From: JAPLJQ01 sp037143735
Lineage (GTDB): Bacteria; Desulfobacterota; Syntrophia; Syntrophales; UBA2185
Assembly (NCBI GenBank): GCA_037143735.1
Contig: JBAWYD010000066.1
Coordinates: forward strand, 1-14,194
Direction: 5' to 3'
DNA length: 14,194 nt
Translations under genes and position numbers: made by a program
Shown: positions 5,978 to 13,414 of the stretch, one piece after another
Numbering within the stretch: the first letter of the stretch is position 1
Layout of the letters: every line of letters begins with the position of its first letter
The notes under the pieces: model-generated
Told to the model about the DNA's origin: nothing
Seen by the model: the letters and a program-made list of their open reading frames with translations, nothing else
Databases searched by the model: none

Positions 5978-6745
5978 ATGATCATCCTCTTAGACATCTT
6001 TCTGGCAGTTGCGGGGGCCGCGATCGGGAGTTTCCTCAATGTGCTGATTTGCCGCCTTCCTGAAGGCCTCTCCATCGTTTTTCCGTCGTCACGTTGTCCG
6101 AAATGTGACCACGCCATCCGGTTTTACGACAATATCCCGGTTGTCAGTTATCTCGTCCTGAAGGGCAGATGCCGGGATTGCCATGAAAAGATATCCTGCC
6201 GGTATCCTCTTGTTGAAGTACTGACGGCCGTCATGTCTTTAGCACTCCTCTGGAAATTCGGTCTCAGTCTGCAGTATCTTTTTGTGTTTGTCTTTGGCTG
6301 TTCATTGATTGTCATCACATTCATCGACCTGGATCATCAGATTATTCCCGATGTCATTACATTACCCGGCATCCCCCTTTTTTCCCTGATAGCCGTTTTC
6401 TTCATGAGTATTTCCTGGATGGAAGTCGTTTTAGGCGTTTTAATTGGCGGCGGGTGCCTGTATGCCATTGCCGTGGTATATGAACTCATCACAAAAAGGG
6501 AGGGCATGGGAGGTGGGGATATCAAGCTCCTTGCCATGATGGGAGGATTTCTGGGATGGAAGTCCCTCCTGTTTATTGTATTTGTGAGTTCTCTTCTCGG
6601 CGCCCTGGTGGGTGTGTCGATGATGATAGCCAAAGGAAAGGACATGAAATATGCCGTTCCCTTCGGACCGTTTCTGTCCATCGCGGCTATGGCCTATCTT
6701 TTTGTCGGCAAGGAAGTGATGATGCTCTTTTTCTTGCAATATTAA
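5978..6745 (+). CDS. pilD: prepilin peptidase and N-methyltransferase (type IV pilin processing)
   Basis: An inner-membrane aspartate protease that cleaves type IV pilin and type II secretion pseudopilin leaders and methylates the new N-terminus. The 255-residue protein has a first membrane segment with GSFLNVLICRLP (17-28), a cytoplasmic zinc domain with CPKC (40-43) and CRDC (65-68), and then about six more membrane segments. The two catalytic aspartates are in FIDLDHQIIPD (Asp117) and GGGD (Asp181); PFGPFLS lies near the end. All key residues are intact. It starts 12 bp after the rfbC stop with only a weak ribosome binding site, so it is probably translated from the rfb transcript. Linkage to sugar nucleotide genes may reflect shared cell-surface roles. 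No pilin or secretion genes are nearby. Confidence 0.95.
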   Translation: MIILLDIFLAVAGAAIGSFLNVLICRLPEGLSIVFPSSRCPKCDHAIRFYDNIPVVSYLVLKGRCRDCHEKISCRYPLVEVLTAVMSLALLWKFGLSLQYLFVFVFGCSLIVITFIDLDHQIIPDVITLPGIPLFSLIAVFFMSISWMEVVLGVLIGGGCLYAIAVVYELITKREGMGGGDIKLLAMMGGFLGWKSLLFIVFVSSLLGALVGVSMMIAKGKDMKYAVPFGPFLSIAAMAYLFVGKEVMMLFFLQY

Positions 6746-6764
6746 GGGGTTTTGTCGAAAATTC

Positions 6765-6791
6765 TTGACTTCACAGGCATATGAATATACT
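6765..6791 (+). promoter_or_regulatory. candidate promoter of the small cysteine-rich gene
   Basis: TTGACT (6765-6770, five of six matches) and TATACT (6786-6791, five of six) are good hexamers but only 15 bp apart, shorter than the ideal 17. It sits 20 bp after the pilD stop and about 100 bp before the small gene at 6892. Confidence 0.45.
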
Positions 6792-6792
6792 G

Positions 6793-6817
6793 TGCCCTTG
6801 TGGCTCCCCGCAGGGCA
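6793..6817 (+). other. GC-rich hairpin at the start of the leader
   Basis: TGCCCT pairs with AGGGCA (six bp), then after a bulged T, GTGG pairs with CCGC around a CTCC loop. TAAGGG and five Ts (6824-6828) follow. The gap between stem and T-run is six bases, poor for an intrinsic terminator, but it could end the pilD transcript weakly or form a stable 5' leader for the next gene. Confidence 0.35.
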
Positions 6818-6891
6818 TAAGGGTTTTTCAAAGCGTTCATAAATAAAAGGTAAAATGACGATAGACGTTTGTTTAGAAAGAAGGGTTCACC

Positions 6892-7068
6892 ATGGGAACA
6901 GAAAAGAAATATTGCTCCATATGTGCGTGGCGTGCGACTTGCCAGAAACGATTCACCGTTTCGATCGACGCCTCAGGATTTGTCCATTGTCCTGATTTTA
7001 CAAGAGATCTTTCCATTAAGGAAAAAGATATTGACGCGGCGGATGAAAAATACAGAAGCGGATCATGA
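6892..7068 (+). CDS. 58-residue four-cysteine protein of unknown function
   Basis: I do not know its function. The ATG at 6892 is preceded by AGAAGGG with a seven-base gap, and 58 codons follow to a TGA. It begins MGTEKKYCSICAWRATCQKR, carries Cys at 8, 11, 17 and 33 (CxxC-x5-C-x15-C) and a VHCPDFTRDLSIKEKDID segment, and ends in a charged, probably helical tail. Four cysteines spaced this way suggest a small zinc or iron-sulfur site. I believe similar short proteins occur in other deltaproteobacteria, but could not check. No signal peptide or membrane segment is present, so it is cytoplasmic. It appears to be a single-gene transcript, with a promoter at 6765-6791 and a terminator at 7161-7186. 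The reading frames that overlap it in other phases lack a ribosome binding site. Confidence 0.75.
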   Translation: MGTEKKYCSICAWRATCQKRFTVSIDASGFVHCPDFTRDLSIKEKDIDAADEKYRSGS

Positions 7069-7160
7069 TTGTGACGGGAAATGGGTAAGAAGTAACCCGT
7101 GTGCCCGGGGTTATCTGTAGTACGGGATGTTGGCTGTCATCAGTTTTTATAAGAAAAGAG

Positions 7161-7186
7161 AGGTTGGCTTTCTGGCCAACTTTTTT
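7161..7186 (+). terminator. intrinsic terminator 30 bp before argS
   Basis: AGGTTGGC (7161-7168) pairs with GCCAACTT (7175-7182) across a TTTCTG loop, with one G-T wobble, and the 3' arm runs into six Ts (7181-7186). It ends the small-gene transcript. Because argS starts at 7217 and no room for a promoter is left in between, it may also set or control read-through into argS. Confidence 0.8.
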
Positions 7187-7216
7187 ATATGTGTCGGAAA
7201 GTCAGAGTAAGTGTAA

Positions 7217-8887
7217 ATGAAAAAAAGATTGGTCGGGTTGCTCAATAACGCGGTAAATTCTTGTATCGATCGGGGGCTCATCGAGACAGGGACGCTTCCC
7301 TTTATAGAACTGGAAATTCCGAAAGACATGATGCACGGAGACTATGCCTCCAATGTGGCCATGGTTCTGGCATCCCGTGTCAAGAAGAAAATGCCCCCCA
7401 GGAAAATTGCGGAAATCCTGTTGGAATGTATGGAAGACCGGGACCATATCCTGGAACGGATCGAAATTGCAGGTCCGGGATTTATAAACTTTTTCATCAG
7501 AGAAAATTACTGGGCGACTCTGCTTAAAGAAATCGATGAGAAAAAAGATCATTACGGAACATCCGATCAGGGCAGGGGCAGGAAAATTCTTGTGGAGTTT
7601 GTCAGCGCCAATCCGACGGGCCCCCTGCATATCGGCCATGGCCGGGGCGCCGTGGTGGGGGACGTTCTCGCAAATATCCTCGGGGCTTCGGGATACGCCG
7701 TATTCAGGGAATATTACATCAATGATATGGGGAACCAGATGAATAATCTGGGCAGGTCTGTCTTCAGCCGCTACCTGGCGTTGCTGGGTGAGACGGTTGA
7801 TTTTCCTGAAGGCGGTTATCAGGGCGACTATATCAGGGACCTTGCCGAAAGGATTATGAAAAAAGACGGCGATATCCATAGAAACGGTGAACAGGAAGAG
7901 GTCGTCCGCTATTTCACGCAATACGCCGCCGGAGCCATTCTTGATGAAATCAAACAAGACCTGAGTGCCTTCGGTGTCGTTTTTGAAAATTACTTCAGCG
8001 AGAAGGACCTGTACAGGGATGAATGTGTGGCTGGATTGCTCTCTGATCTGGAGTCGAAGGGATTCATTTATCATGATGGTGAAACCCGCTGGTTCAAGAC
8101 AACCGATTTCGGGGACGAAAAAGACAGGGTCGTCATCCGGAAAAATGGCGAGCCCACCTATTTTGCCGCCGATATTGCCTATCATCAGAACAAGTATGCA
8201 CGGGGATTTGATACCCTGATTGATATCTGGGGAGCGGATCATCACGGCTATATTCCCCGGATGCTTGCGTGCATTCAATCCCTGGGGTACGAAAAGGATT
8301 CTCTGAAGATTGTTCTGGTACAGCTTGTTAATCTTCTACGGGATGGAAAACCTGTAGCCATGTCCACGAGGGCGGGAGAATTTGTTACCTTGAGAGAGGT
8401 TGTGGGTGAAGTAGGTCGGGATGCGGCAAGGTATAATTTCCTGATGAGGCGGTCAGACAGTCATTTGGATTTTGATTTGGATCTGGCGAAGAAACAGTCG
8501 AATGAAAATCCTGTCTATTATGTGCAATATGCCCATGCAAGGATTTGCAGCATCCTGCGCTTTGCCGAAGAACGTGGCTATACCGTTCCCACGTATGGAC
8601 AGGTCGATCCAAATCTCCTGACTCTTCCTGAAGAAATTCAGTTAATCAAGGTCATCGCACGCTTCCCGGAATTGGTTGAAGGGGCCGTGCTTAACCTGGA
8701 ACCCCATCGTCTGACGTTTTATCTTAATGACCTTGCGGCAATTTTTCACAGTTACTACAACAAGCACAAGGTCATTTCGGACGATGAGAGACTCAGCCTG
8801 GCAAGGATTTTTCTCGCAAAATCCGTCCGGACCGTTGTAAAAAATACCCTTGGATTGCTTGGCGTAACGGCGCCCGAAAAAATGTAG
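7217..8887 (+). CDS. argS: arginyl-tRNA synthetase
   Basis: A class I synthetase that charges tRNA-Arg with arginine. The 556 residues are the normal size. Domains in order: N-terminal Arg-tRNA additional domain (1-95, ending AGPGFINFFI), catalytic Rossmann fold with ANPTGPLHIGHGRGAVVGD (131-149; HIGH at 138-141), YYINDMGNQMNNLG (166-179), IWGADHHGYI (337-346), and MSTRAGEFVTL (382-392) in the place of KMSKS, a degenerate form normal for this enzyme. A C-terminal DALR anticodon-binding domain ends HSYYNKHKV and LGLLGV. The start has only a weak ribosome binding site. It follows the terminator at 7161-7186 by 30 bp, so its transcription depends on read-through or on a promoter overlapping that hairpin. 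The SPOR gene starts 18 bp after its stop. Confidence 0.97.
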   Translation: MKKRLVGLLNNAVNSCIDRGLIETGTLPFIELEIPKDMMHGDYASNVAMVLASRVKKKMPPRKIAEILLECMEDRDHILERIEIAGPGFINFFIRENYWATLLKEIDEKKDHYGTSDQGRGRKILVEFVSANPTGPLHIGHGRGAVVGDVLANILGASGYAVFREYYINDMGNQMNNLGRSVFSRYLALLGETVDFPEGGYQGDYIRDLAERIMKKDGDIHRNGEQEEVVRYFTQYAAGAILDEIKQDLSAFGVVFENYFSEKDLYRDECVAGLLSDLESKGFIYHDGETRWFKTTDFGDEKDRVVIRKNGEPTYFAADIAYHQNKYARGFDTLIDIWGADHHGYIPRMLACIQSLGYEKDSLKIVLVQLVNLLRDGKPVAMSTRAGEFVTLREVVGEVGRDAARYNFLMRRSDSHLDFDLDLAKKQSNENPVYYVQYAHARICSILRFAEERGYTVPTYGQVDPNLLTLPEEIQLIKVIARFPELVEGAVLNLEPHRLTFYLNDLAAIFHSYYNKHKVISDDERLSLARIFLAKSVRTVVKNTLGLLGVTAPEKM

Positions 8888-8905
8888 AAGGTATGATGGC
8901 GGATC

Positions 8906-9532
8906 ATGAATACGAAAAATATTCGAACCTTTGAACTGAAACTGGGTAAACGGTCATTAATAATCTTTGTTCTTTCGATTTCCTGTCTTTTGTTCGTGAC
9001 GTTTCTTCTCGGCATCCAGGTTGGCAAATTGATGGATGCACATCCGGAAAAGGTTGCCAGGGGAGTTCACTATGTGATCATGGAGTGCCTCGGCTGGTCG
9101 CCGAAGAATGCCGAGACCGTTGCGGTCGTCAATGAGGCGCCGAAGGAAAATACCCCGGCGGGCGAAGACAAGATGGATTTGACCTTCTTTGATACCCTCG
9201 GCAAGAAGAAAAGTGAAAAACCGTCGCAGCAAGCAGCCCTGGCGCCGCTTCCATCTAAAGAGACCCCTGTGAAACCTTCTCCCGTTACAGGAAACTACCA
9301 GATACAGGTGGTTTCTCTTAAGGAAAAGGGGAAAGCCGATCAGGTATGCAAAAAACTGATGAATCTCGGATACTCTCCCCGGATCGTGACGGCGGAGCTG
9401 AGAGATCGGGGTGTGTGGCACCGTGTCGTCCTGGAAGGTTATGAGAGCCGCGAGCAGGCGCAAAAAGTAACCGATATTGTTTCGAAAAAGATCCGTGGTG
9501 TGAACTGTGTGATTCATAAAAAGAACGATTGA
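8906..9532 (+). CDS. membrane-anchored SPOR-domain protein
   Basis: A 208-residue inner-membrane protein with a short cytoplasmic N-terminus, one membrane segment (about 18-40, LIIFVLSISCLLFVTFLLG) and a periplasmic remainder. It has a proline- and lysine-rich linker (70-128) holding a DLTFFDTLGKKK segment (91-102), and a C-terminal SPOR domain (130-206) starting NYQIQVVSLKEKGKA. SPOR domains bind denuded glycan strands of septal peptidoglycan, so a role in cell division or wall remodelling is likely, as for FtsN and DedD, though the exact partner is unknown. It is encoded 18 bp after argS, an arrangement I recall from other deltaproteobacteria, and is probably co-transcribed with it. Confidence 0.88.
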   Translation: MNTKNIRTFELKLGKRSLIIFVLSISCLLFVTFLLGIQVGKLMDAHPEKVARGVHYVIMECLGWSPKNAETVAVVNEAPKENTPAGEDKMDLTFFDTLGKKKSEKPSQQAALAPLPSKETPVKPSPVTGNYQIQVVSLKEKGKADQVCKKLMNLGYSPRIVTAELRDRGVWHRVVLEGYESREQAQKVTDIVSKKIRGVNCVIHKKND

Positions 9533-9589
9533 TGAAGGCCTCGCATCGCGGAACCATTTCTTCAATGGAATCAAGGGAATGTTTAAGTC

Positions 9590-10927
9590 ATGTTTGAGAG
9601 TTTGACAGAAAAGCTGGACGGAATCTTCAGGAAACTCAAGGGTAAAGGCCGTCTCGATGAGGAAAATATTGCCGCGGCCCTGAAAGAAGTCCGTATGGCC
9701 CTTCTCGAAGCGGATGTTAATTTCAAGGTCGTAAAGGATTTTATCGAAGATGTAAGGGTAAGGGCAATCGGGCAGGACGTGTTGGATAGTATTACGCCCG
9801 GACAGCAGGTCGTAAAAATCGTTCACGACAGGCTTGTCGATCTCATGGGCGGGACGAGCAGCCAGATAAGGTTTTCCGGTCGTTTCCCTGCGCCCATCAT
9901 GCTGGTGGGGCTCCAGGGGTGCGGAAAAACAACCACGGCGGTTAAACTTGCACGCCATCTGATCGGGCAGGGGATGAGAACCTATCTTGTTTCCGCCGAC
10001 GTATACAGGCCGGCAGCCATGGAACAGTTGCGCGTACTTGGTGAGAAATTGGGCGGGGTGGGGATCTATTCAGCCGGCGATAACACCGATCCGGTGAAAA
10101 TCTGTGTTCATGCGGTCGAAGAGGCAAAACGCAACGGGTATGAGGTGGCGGTCATCGACACGGCAGGAAGGCTCCATATAGACGCCGATATGATGGATGA
10201 ATTAAAGCGGATCAAAGATGTGATTCATCCGACGGAAATCCTCTTTGTTGCGGATGCCATGACGGGTCAGGATGCTGTGAACGTGGCGGGAAAATTCAAC
10301 GAGCTCCTTGGCATAGACGGGGTCATTCTGACCAAAATGGACGGTGATGCCCGTGGAGGGGCCGCTCTTTCACTGAAAGCCGTGATCGGAAAACCAATTA
10401 AGTTTGTCGGCGTGGGAGAAAAGATCGATGCCTTTGAAGTCTGTTATCCGGAGCGGATGGCGTCGCGCATCCTGGGCATGGGCGATATTCTGACCTTCGT
10501 TGAAAAGGCGCAGGCTGCGGTCGATGAAAAGGAGGCCCGGGAACTTGAGAAGAAGATCAGGAAAAATGAGTTTACCCTCGAGGATTTTCGGGATCAGGTG
10601 AAGAAAATCCGTTCCATGGGCTCCCTGCAGGATATTCTGAAGATGATTCCGGGATTCGGTAAAATAAAGGCACTGAAGGACGTCACGCCGGACGAAAAAG
10701 AACTGGTAAAAACCGTGGCTATCATAGATTCCATGACAAGGGGAGAGCGTCTGAACTACCAGATCATTGACGGGCAAAGACGAAAAAGGATCGCCGGGGG
10801 GAGCGGGACTACCGTTCAGGACATTAACCGCTTGCTGAAAAGTTACGGCGAGATGAGAAAAATGATGAAGAAGATGACCGCAAGAGGAGGGATGAAATCT
10901 TTCGGCAGGGGTAAATTTCCCTTTTAA
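9590..10927 (+). CDS. ffh: signal recognition particle protein Ffh
   Basis: The protein part of the bacterial signal recognition particle. It binds 4.5S RNA and signal sequences of nascent membrane proteins and brings ribosomes to FtsY. The 445 residues comprise an N domain (1-95, with ALLEADVNFKVV), a GTPase G domain with P-loop GLQGCGKTT (107-115), DTAGR (190-194), TKMDGDARGG (248-257) and GVGEKIDAFE, and a methionine-rich M domain (about 300-440) with GSLQDILKMIPG, RIAGGSGTTVQDINRLL and SYGEMRKMMKKM. The GXG-like Cys111 in the P-loop is normal variation. It begins 57 bp after the SPOR gene with AAGGGA upstream, and heads the conserved translation cluster to its right. Confidence 0.97.
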   Translation: MFESLTEKLDGIFRKLKGKGRLDEENIAAALKEVRMALLEADVNFKVVKDFIEDVRVRAIGQDVLDSITPGQQVVKIVHDRLVDLMGGTSSQIRFSGRFPAPIMLVGLQGCGKTTTAVKLARHLIGQGMRTYLVSADVYRPAAMEQLRVLGEKLGGVGIYSAGDNTDPVKICVHAVEEAKRNGYEVAVIDTAGRLHIDADMMDELKRIKDVIHPTEILFVADAMTGQDAVNVAGKFNELLGIDGVILTKMDGDARGGAALSLKAVIGKPIKFVGVGEKIDAFEVCYPERMASRILGMGDILTFVEKAQAAVDEKEARELEKKIRKNEFTLEDFRDQVKKIRSMGSLQDILKMIPGFGKIKALKDVTPDEKELVKTVAIIDSMTRGERLNYQIIDGQRRKRIAGGSGTTVQDINRLLKSYGEMRKMMKKMTARGGMKSFGRGKFPF

Positions 10928-11069
10928 TAATAGAAAAAGTATATTATATCTCTTAGTCTGGCAAAGCACCTTCGATTCTTTGTTGTAATGAAAGCCTTTG
11001 AATAGAAATAAAAGTTAACTACTTACGAAGTCGTCAAAATTAGATTTTCAGGAGGTAATTGGTAAAAGA

Positions 11070-11321
11070 ATGGCAGTTAAAATAAGATTGGCACGCCTTG
11101 GCGGGAAAAGCAAACCCTACTATAGAATCGTGGTAGCTGATTCCGAGTTCCCAAGGGATGGCAGGTTTCTGGAGATTGTCGGTAATTATGATCCCAACAA
11201 AAATCCAGCGGAAGTAAATCTAAAAGAAGATAGAGTTGTTGACTGGATTGCAAAGGGAGCCAAACCGACGGCAACAGTATCTCAATTGCTCAAGAAAAAG
11301 GGAATCAGCGCAAGGGCATAA
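11070..11321 (+). CDS. rpsP: 30S ribosomal protein S16
   Basis: The 83-residue protein begins MAVKIRLARLGGKSKPYYRI and contains VVADSEFPRDGRFLEIVGNY, the family signature, and is of normal length. It helps assemble the 30S subunit by binding 16S rRNA. A strong AGGAGGT lies at 11050-11056, 13 bases before the ATG, a little further than usual. The 142-bp AT-rich gap after ffh could hold its own promoter: TTGTTG (10980-10985), 17 bp, TAGAAA (11003-11008) is the best I see, and it is weak. No terminator is evident after ffh, so read-through from ffh is also possible. Confidence 0.98.
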   Translation: MAVKIRLARLGGKSKPYYRIVVADSEFPRDGRFLEIVGNYDPNKNPAEVNLKEDRVVDWIAKGAKPTATVSQLLKKKGISARA

Positions 11322-11437
11322 AACGTGCTTCCGGGTGTAACAGTGTTCTGAGATGTGTGAAAGTGATGCCATTATGTGGATGGTTTTACGGTTAACGTCG
11401 ATATCACGGGTGAGATTAAACTTATAGGGAATTCAGT

Positions 11438-11443
11438 GGAGGT
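11438..11443 (+). promoter_or_regulatory. ribosome binding site that fixes the khpA start
   Basis: GGAGGT followed by a seven-base gap places the start at the ATG at 11451. It rules out an upstream in-frame ATG at 11376, which would add 25 residues not typical of the family. Confidence 0.75.
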
Positions 11444-11450
11444 GGTGACG

Positions 11451-11681
11451 ATGAAAGAATTGATCAAGTACATAGCTCAGGCATTGGTTGATAATCCCGA
11501 TCATGTGGAAGTGTCCGAAATACTGGGCGAACAGACCTCTGTGATCGAACTCCGGGTTGCCAAAGAGGACCTGGGTAAAGTGATCGGCAAGCAGGGAAGA
11601 ACCGCGAAAGCCATGAGAACGATTTTAAGTGCAGCATCAACGAAAGTGCGCAAGAGGGCGGTTCTGGAAATAATTGAGTGA
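11451..11681 (+). CDS. khpA: KH-domain RNA-binding protein KhpA (YlqC family)
   Basis: A 76-residue single KH-domain protein starting MKELIKYIAQALVDNPDHVE. The RNA-gripping GxxG loop is seen in KVIGKQGRTAKAMRTI (GKQG at 46-49). Proteins of this family bind RNA broadly, and in Gram-positive bacteria KhpA partners with KhpB (Jag) and affects cell size. In proteobacteria and elsewhere the gene is usually placed between rpsP and rimM, as here. The stop codon lies only four bases before the rimM ATG, so translation of the two is probably coupled. The 129-bp gap after rpsP shows no clear terminator or promoter. Confidence 0.92.
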   Translation: MKELIKYIAQALVDNPDHVEVSEILGEQTSVIELRVAKEDLGKVIGKQGRTAKAMRTILSAASTKVRKRAVLEIIE

Positions 11682-11685
11682 GCCG

Positions 11686-12183
11686 ATGAATTTCATTGAA
11701 GCGGGCCGTATCATAAAGCCGTACGGTTTTAACGGTTGCATGAAGGTATTTTCGTATCTGGAATCGAATGACGTTCTGCAGTCACTCGGTGAGGTTTTTA
11801 TAGGAAAGGGAACACAGGTAGAATCTTACAGGCTGAAAGGCATTCGAGTCAGGGGAAAGTTTTTTTTTCTGGAAATTGAAGGCATAAAAGACCTGGAAGG
11901 TGTGAAGTCTCTTGTGGGTTGTGACGTCATGATCCCTGCGGATAAACTGAAAGATTTGGCTGAAAATGAATATTACTGGCGGGATATCATAGGCCTCGAC
12001 GTCATGACGGAGGATGGTCATTTTCTTGGAAAGATTGAAACGATCTTCCCTACAAGAGGCAATGACGTGTATGTCTGTACCGGAGGTGAGAGAGAAATAC
12101 TCCTTCCTGCCATCGCTGATGTTATCCAAAATATTGATCTGGAACAAAGGAGGGTGGTCGTCAGGTTGCTTGAGGGATTATAG
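11686..12183 (+). CDS. rimM: ribosome maturation factor RimM
   Basis: A 165-residue 30S assembly factor that binds ribosomal protein S19 and is needed for 16S rRNA 3' domain maturation. The N-terminal domain starts MNFIEAGRIIKPYGFNGCMK with the usual GRI-KP-G pattern. The C-terminal PRC-barrel starts at EYYWRDIIGLDV (about 106-117) and carries RGNDVYVC and EILLPAI. The ATG at 11686 is favoured; a TTG at 11674, overlapping the end of khpA, would add four residues. No strong ribosome binding site is seen, which fits coupling to khpA. trmD begins six bases after its stop. Confidence 0.95.
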   Translation: MNFIEAGRIIKPYGFNGCMKVFSYLESNDVLQSLGEVFIGKGTQVESYRLKGIRVRGKFFFLEIEGIKDLEGVKSLVGCDVMIPADKLKDLAENEYYWRDIIGLDVMTEDGHFLGKIETIFPTRGNDVYVCTGGEREILLPAIADVIQNIDLEQRRVVVRLLEGL

Positions 12184-12189
12184 ACGGAT

Positions 12190-12921
12190 ATGATCAGATT
12201 TGACATCCTGTCCCTGTTTCCGGAGATGTTTGAATCTCCGTTTCATTACAGCATCCTGAAAAGAGCTAAACAGAAAGGCCTCCTCGATATTTGCCTCCAT
12301 AACATCCGTGATTATGCAGAAGACAAACACAGGGTAACGGATGACGCACCTTATGGAGGTGGTGGCGGTATGGTGATGAAAGTGGAGCCCATTGAGAGGG
12401 CCATTTCATCCATTGTACATAATCGGGAGGATGTCCTGATCATTCTTATGACTCCTCAGGGTGAGCTTTTCAACCAGGATATCGCCAGGGAACTGTCATC
12501 CTGTTCCAGGATCGTGCTTGTGTGTGGACATTATGAAGGTGTGGATGAAAGGGTGAGAACCTGCCTTATTGACAGGGAAATTTCTATCGGCGATTATATA
12601 CTGACGGGAGGAGAGATTCCGGCCATGGTGGTGATTGATGCCGTTTCCCGTCTGGTACCGGGCGTTCTGGGGAATGACGAATCAGTATTTATGGATTCCT
12701 TGTCTGACGGACTCCTGGAATATCCCCACTACACGCGTCCCGCTAATTACAGGGGATGGCAGGTTCCTGAAGTCCTTCTCTCAGGAAATCACCGGGAGAT
12801 TCAGGCCTGGCGGCGCAGAGAATCCATCAGGAGAACACGGTTAAAACGACCCGATCTGTTGAAGAAAGCGGAGCTATCGGGAAAAGATAAAGAAATTCTG
12901 GAGTCAATAAAAAAAGGGTAA
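12190..12921 (+). CDS. trmD: tRNA (guanine-37-N1) methyltransferase TrmD
   Basis: This enzyme methylates G37 of tRNAs that read CNN codons, which prevents +1 frameshifting. The 243-residue protein has the SPOUT trefoil-knot motifs: LVCGHYEGVDERV (110-122) and EISIGDYILTGGE (130-142) that bind S-adenosylmethionine, Arg154, and DGLLEYPHYTRP with the likely catalytic Asp173. APYGGGGGMVMK (53-64) is also typical. It starts six bases after rimM. After its stop a dispersed repeat (12928-12955) lies before rplS. Confidence 0.97.
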   Translation: MIRFDILSLFPEMFESPFHYSILKRAKQKGLLDICLHNIRDYAEDKHRVTDDAPYGGGGGMVMKVEPIERAISSIVHNREDVLIILMTPQGELFNQDIARELSSCSRIVLVCGHYEGVDERVRTCLIDREISIGDYILTGGEIPAMVVIDAVSRLVPGVLGNDESVFMDSLSDGLLEYPHYTRPANYRGWQVPEVLLSGNHREIQAWRRRESIRRTRLKRPDLLKKAELSGKDKEILESIKKG

Positions 12922-12927
12922 ACAATT

Positions 12928-12955
12928 TGTCATTCCCGCGCAGGCGGGAATCCAG
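12928..12955. repeat. single dispersed repeat unit between trmD and rplS
   Basis: A hairpin with arms ATTCCCGC (12932-12939) and GCGGGAAT (12944-12951) and a four-base loop, framed by TGTC and CCAG. It is the same family as the pair at 321-387 and fits ATTCCC-N8-GGGAAT. There is no T-run after it, so it is not a clear terminator. It starts seven bases after the trmD stop, inside an otherwise continuous operon. Confidence 0.85.
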
Positions 12956-12996
12956 CATTTATAAAGATTAGTGAAAGAATGAGGAGGAAATTTTAG

Positions 12997-13344
12997 ATGA
13001 ACGTCATGGAAATGTTTGAAAAAGAGCAGATGAGGGGTGATATTCCCGGTTTCAAGTCGGGTGATACCGTGAGGGTATATGTAAGAATCATCGAAGGCCA
13101 GAAACAAAGAATTCAGGCGTTTGAAGGCGTAGTCATACGCAAGAGACGGGGCGACAGCCGGTCGAGCTTCACTGTGAGGAAGGTATCTAACGGCGTCGGC
13201 GTGGAAAGAACATTTCCTCTTCATTCTCCGGTCATCGACAGGATTGAGGTCGTCACTCGGGGCAGGGTCAGAAGATCCCGTTTATATTATCTGCGAGCCC
13301 TCAGAGGGAAAAAGGCGAGGATCAAAGAGCTGGGCAAGACATGA
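12997..13344 (+). CDS. rplS: 50S ribosomal protein L19
   Basis: A 115-residue protein at the 30S-50S interface, starting MNVMEMFEKEQMRGDIPGF, with GDTVRVYVRIIEGQKQRIQ, FEGVVIRKR and SFTVRKVSNGVGVERTFPLH, all family signatures. A perfect AGGAGG (12982-12987) lies nine bases before the ATG. The repeat at 12928-12955 separates it from trmD, but the gene order is the usual one. Confidence 0.98.
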   Translation: MNVMEMFEKEQMRGDIPGFKSGDTVRVYVRIIEGQKQRIQAFEGVVIRKRRGDSRSSFTVRKVSNGVGVERTFPLHSPVIDRIEVVTRGRVRRSRLYYLRALRGKKARIKELGKT

Positions 13345-13414
13345 CAAGATTTTGAAAATTGCCCCTTTTGGTCGTGATGACGGACATAGCCTTCGAGTTT
13401 AATAGTTACATCAA

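Noticed and set aside
7069..7216. Possible T-box leader for argS
   Set aside because: No T-box consensus (the UGGN-pairing region) or specifier stem is seen; only a simple terminator is present.
7202..8278. Long open frame antisense to argS
   Set aside because: argS on the plus strand is certain; the antisense frame shows no family features and starts inside the gene.
8957..9958. Long open frame antisense to the SPOR gene and ffh
   Set aside because: It crosses two genes and the gap between them, and has no recognisable domain.
11376..11450. 25-residue N-terminal extension of khpA
   Set aside because: The extension has no ribosome binding site and no family support; GGAGGT at 11438-11443 marks the ATG at 11451.
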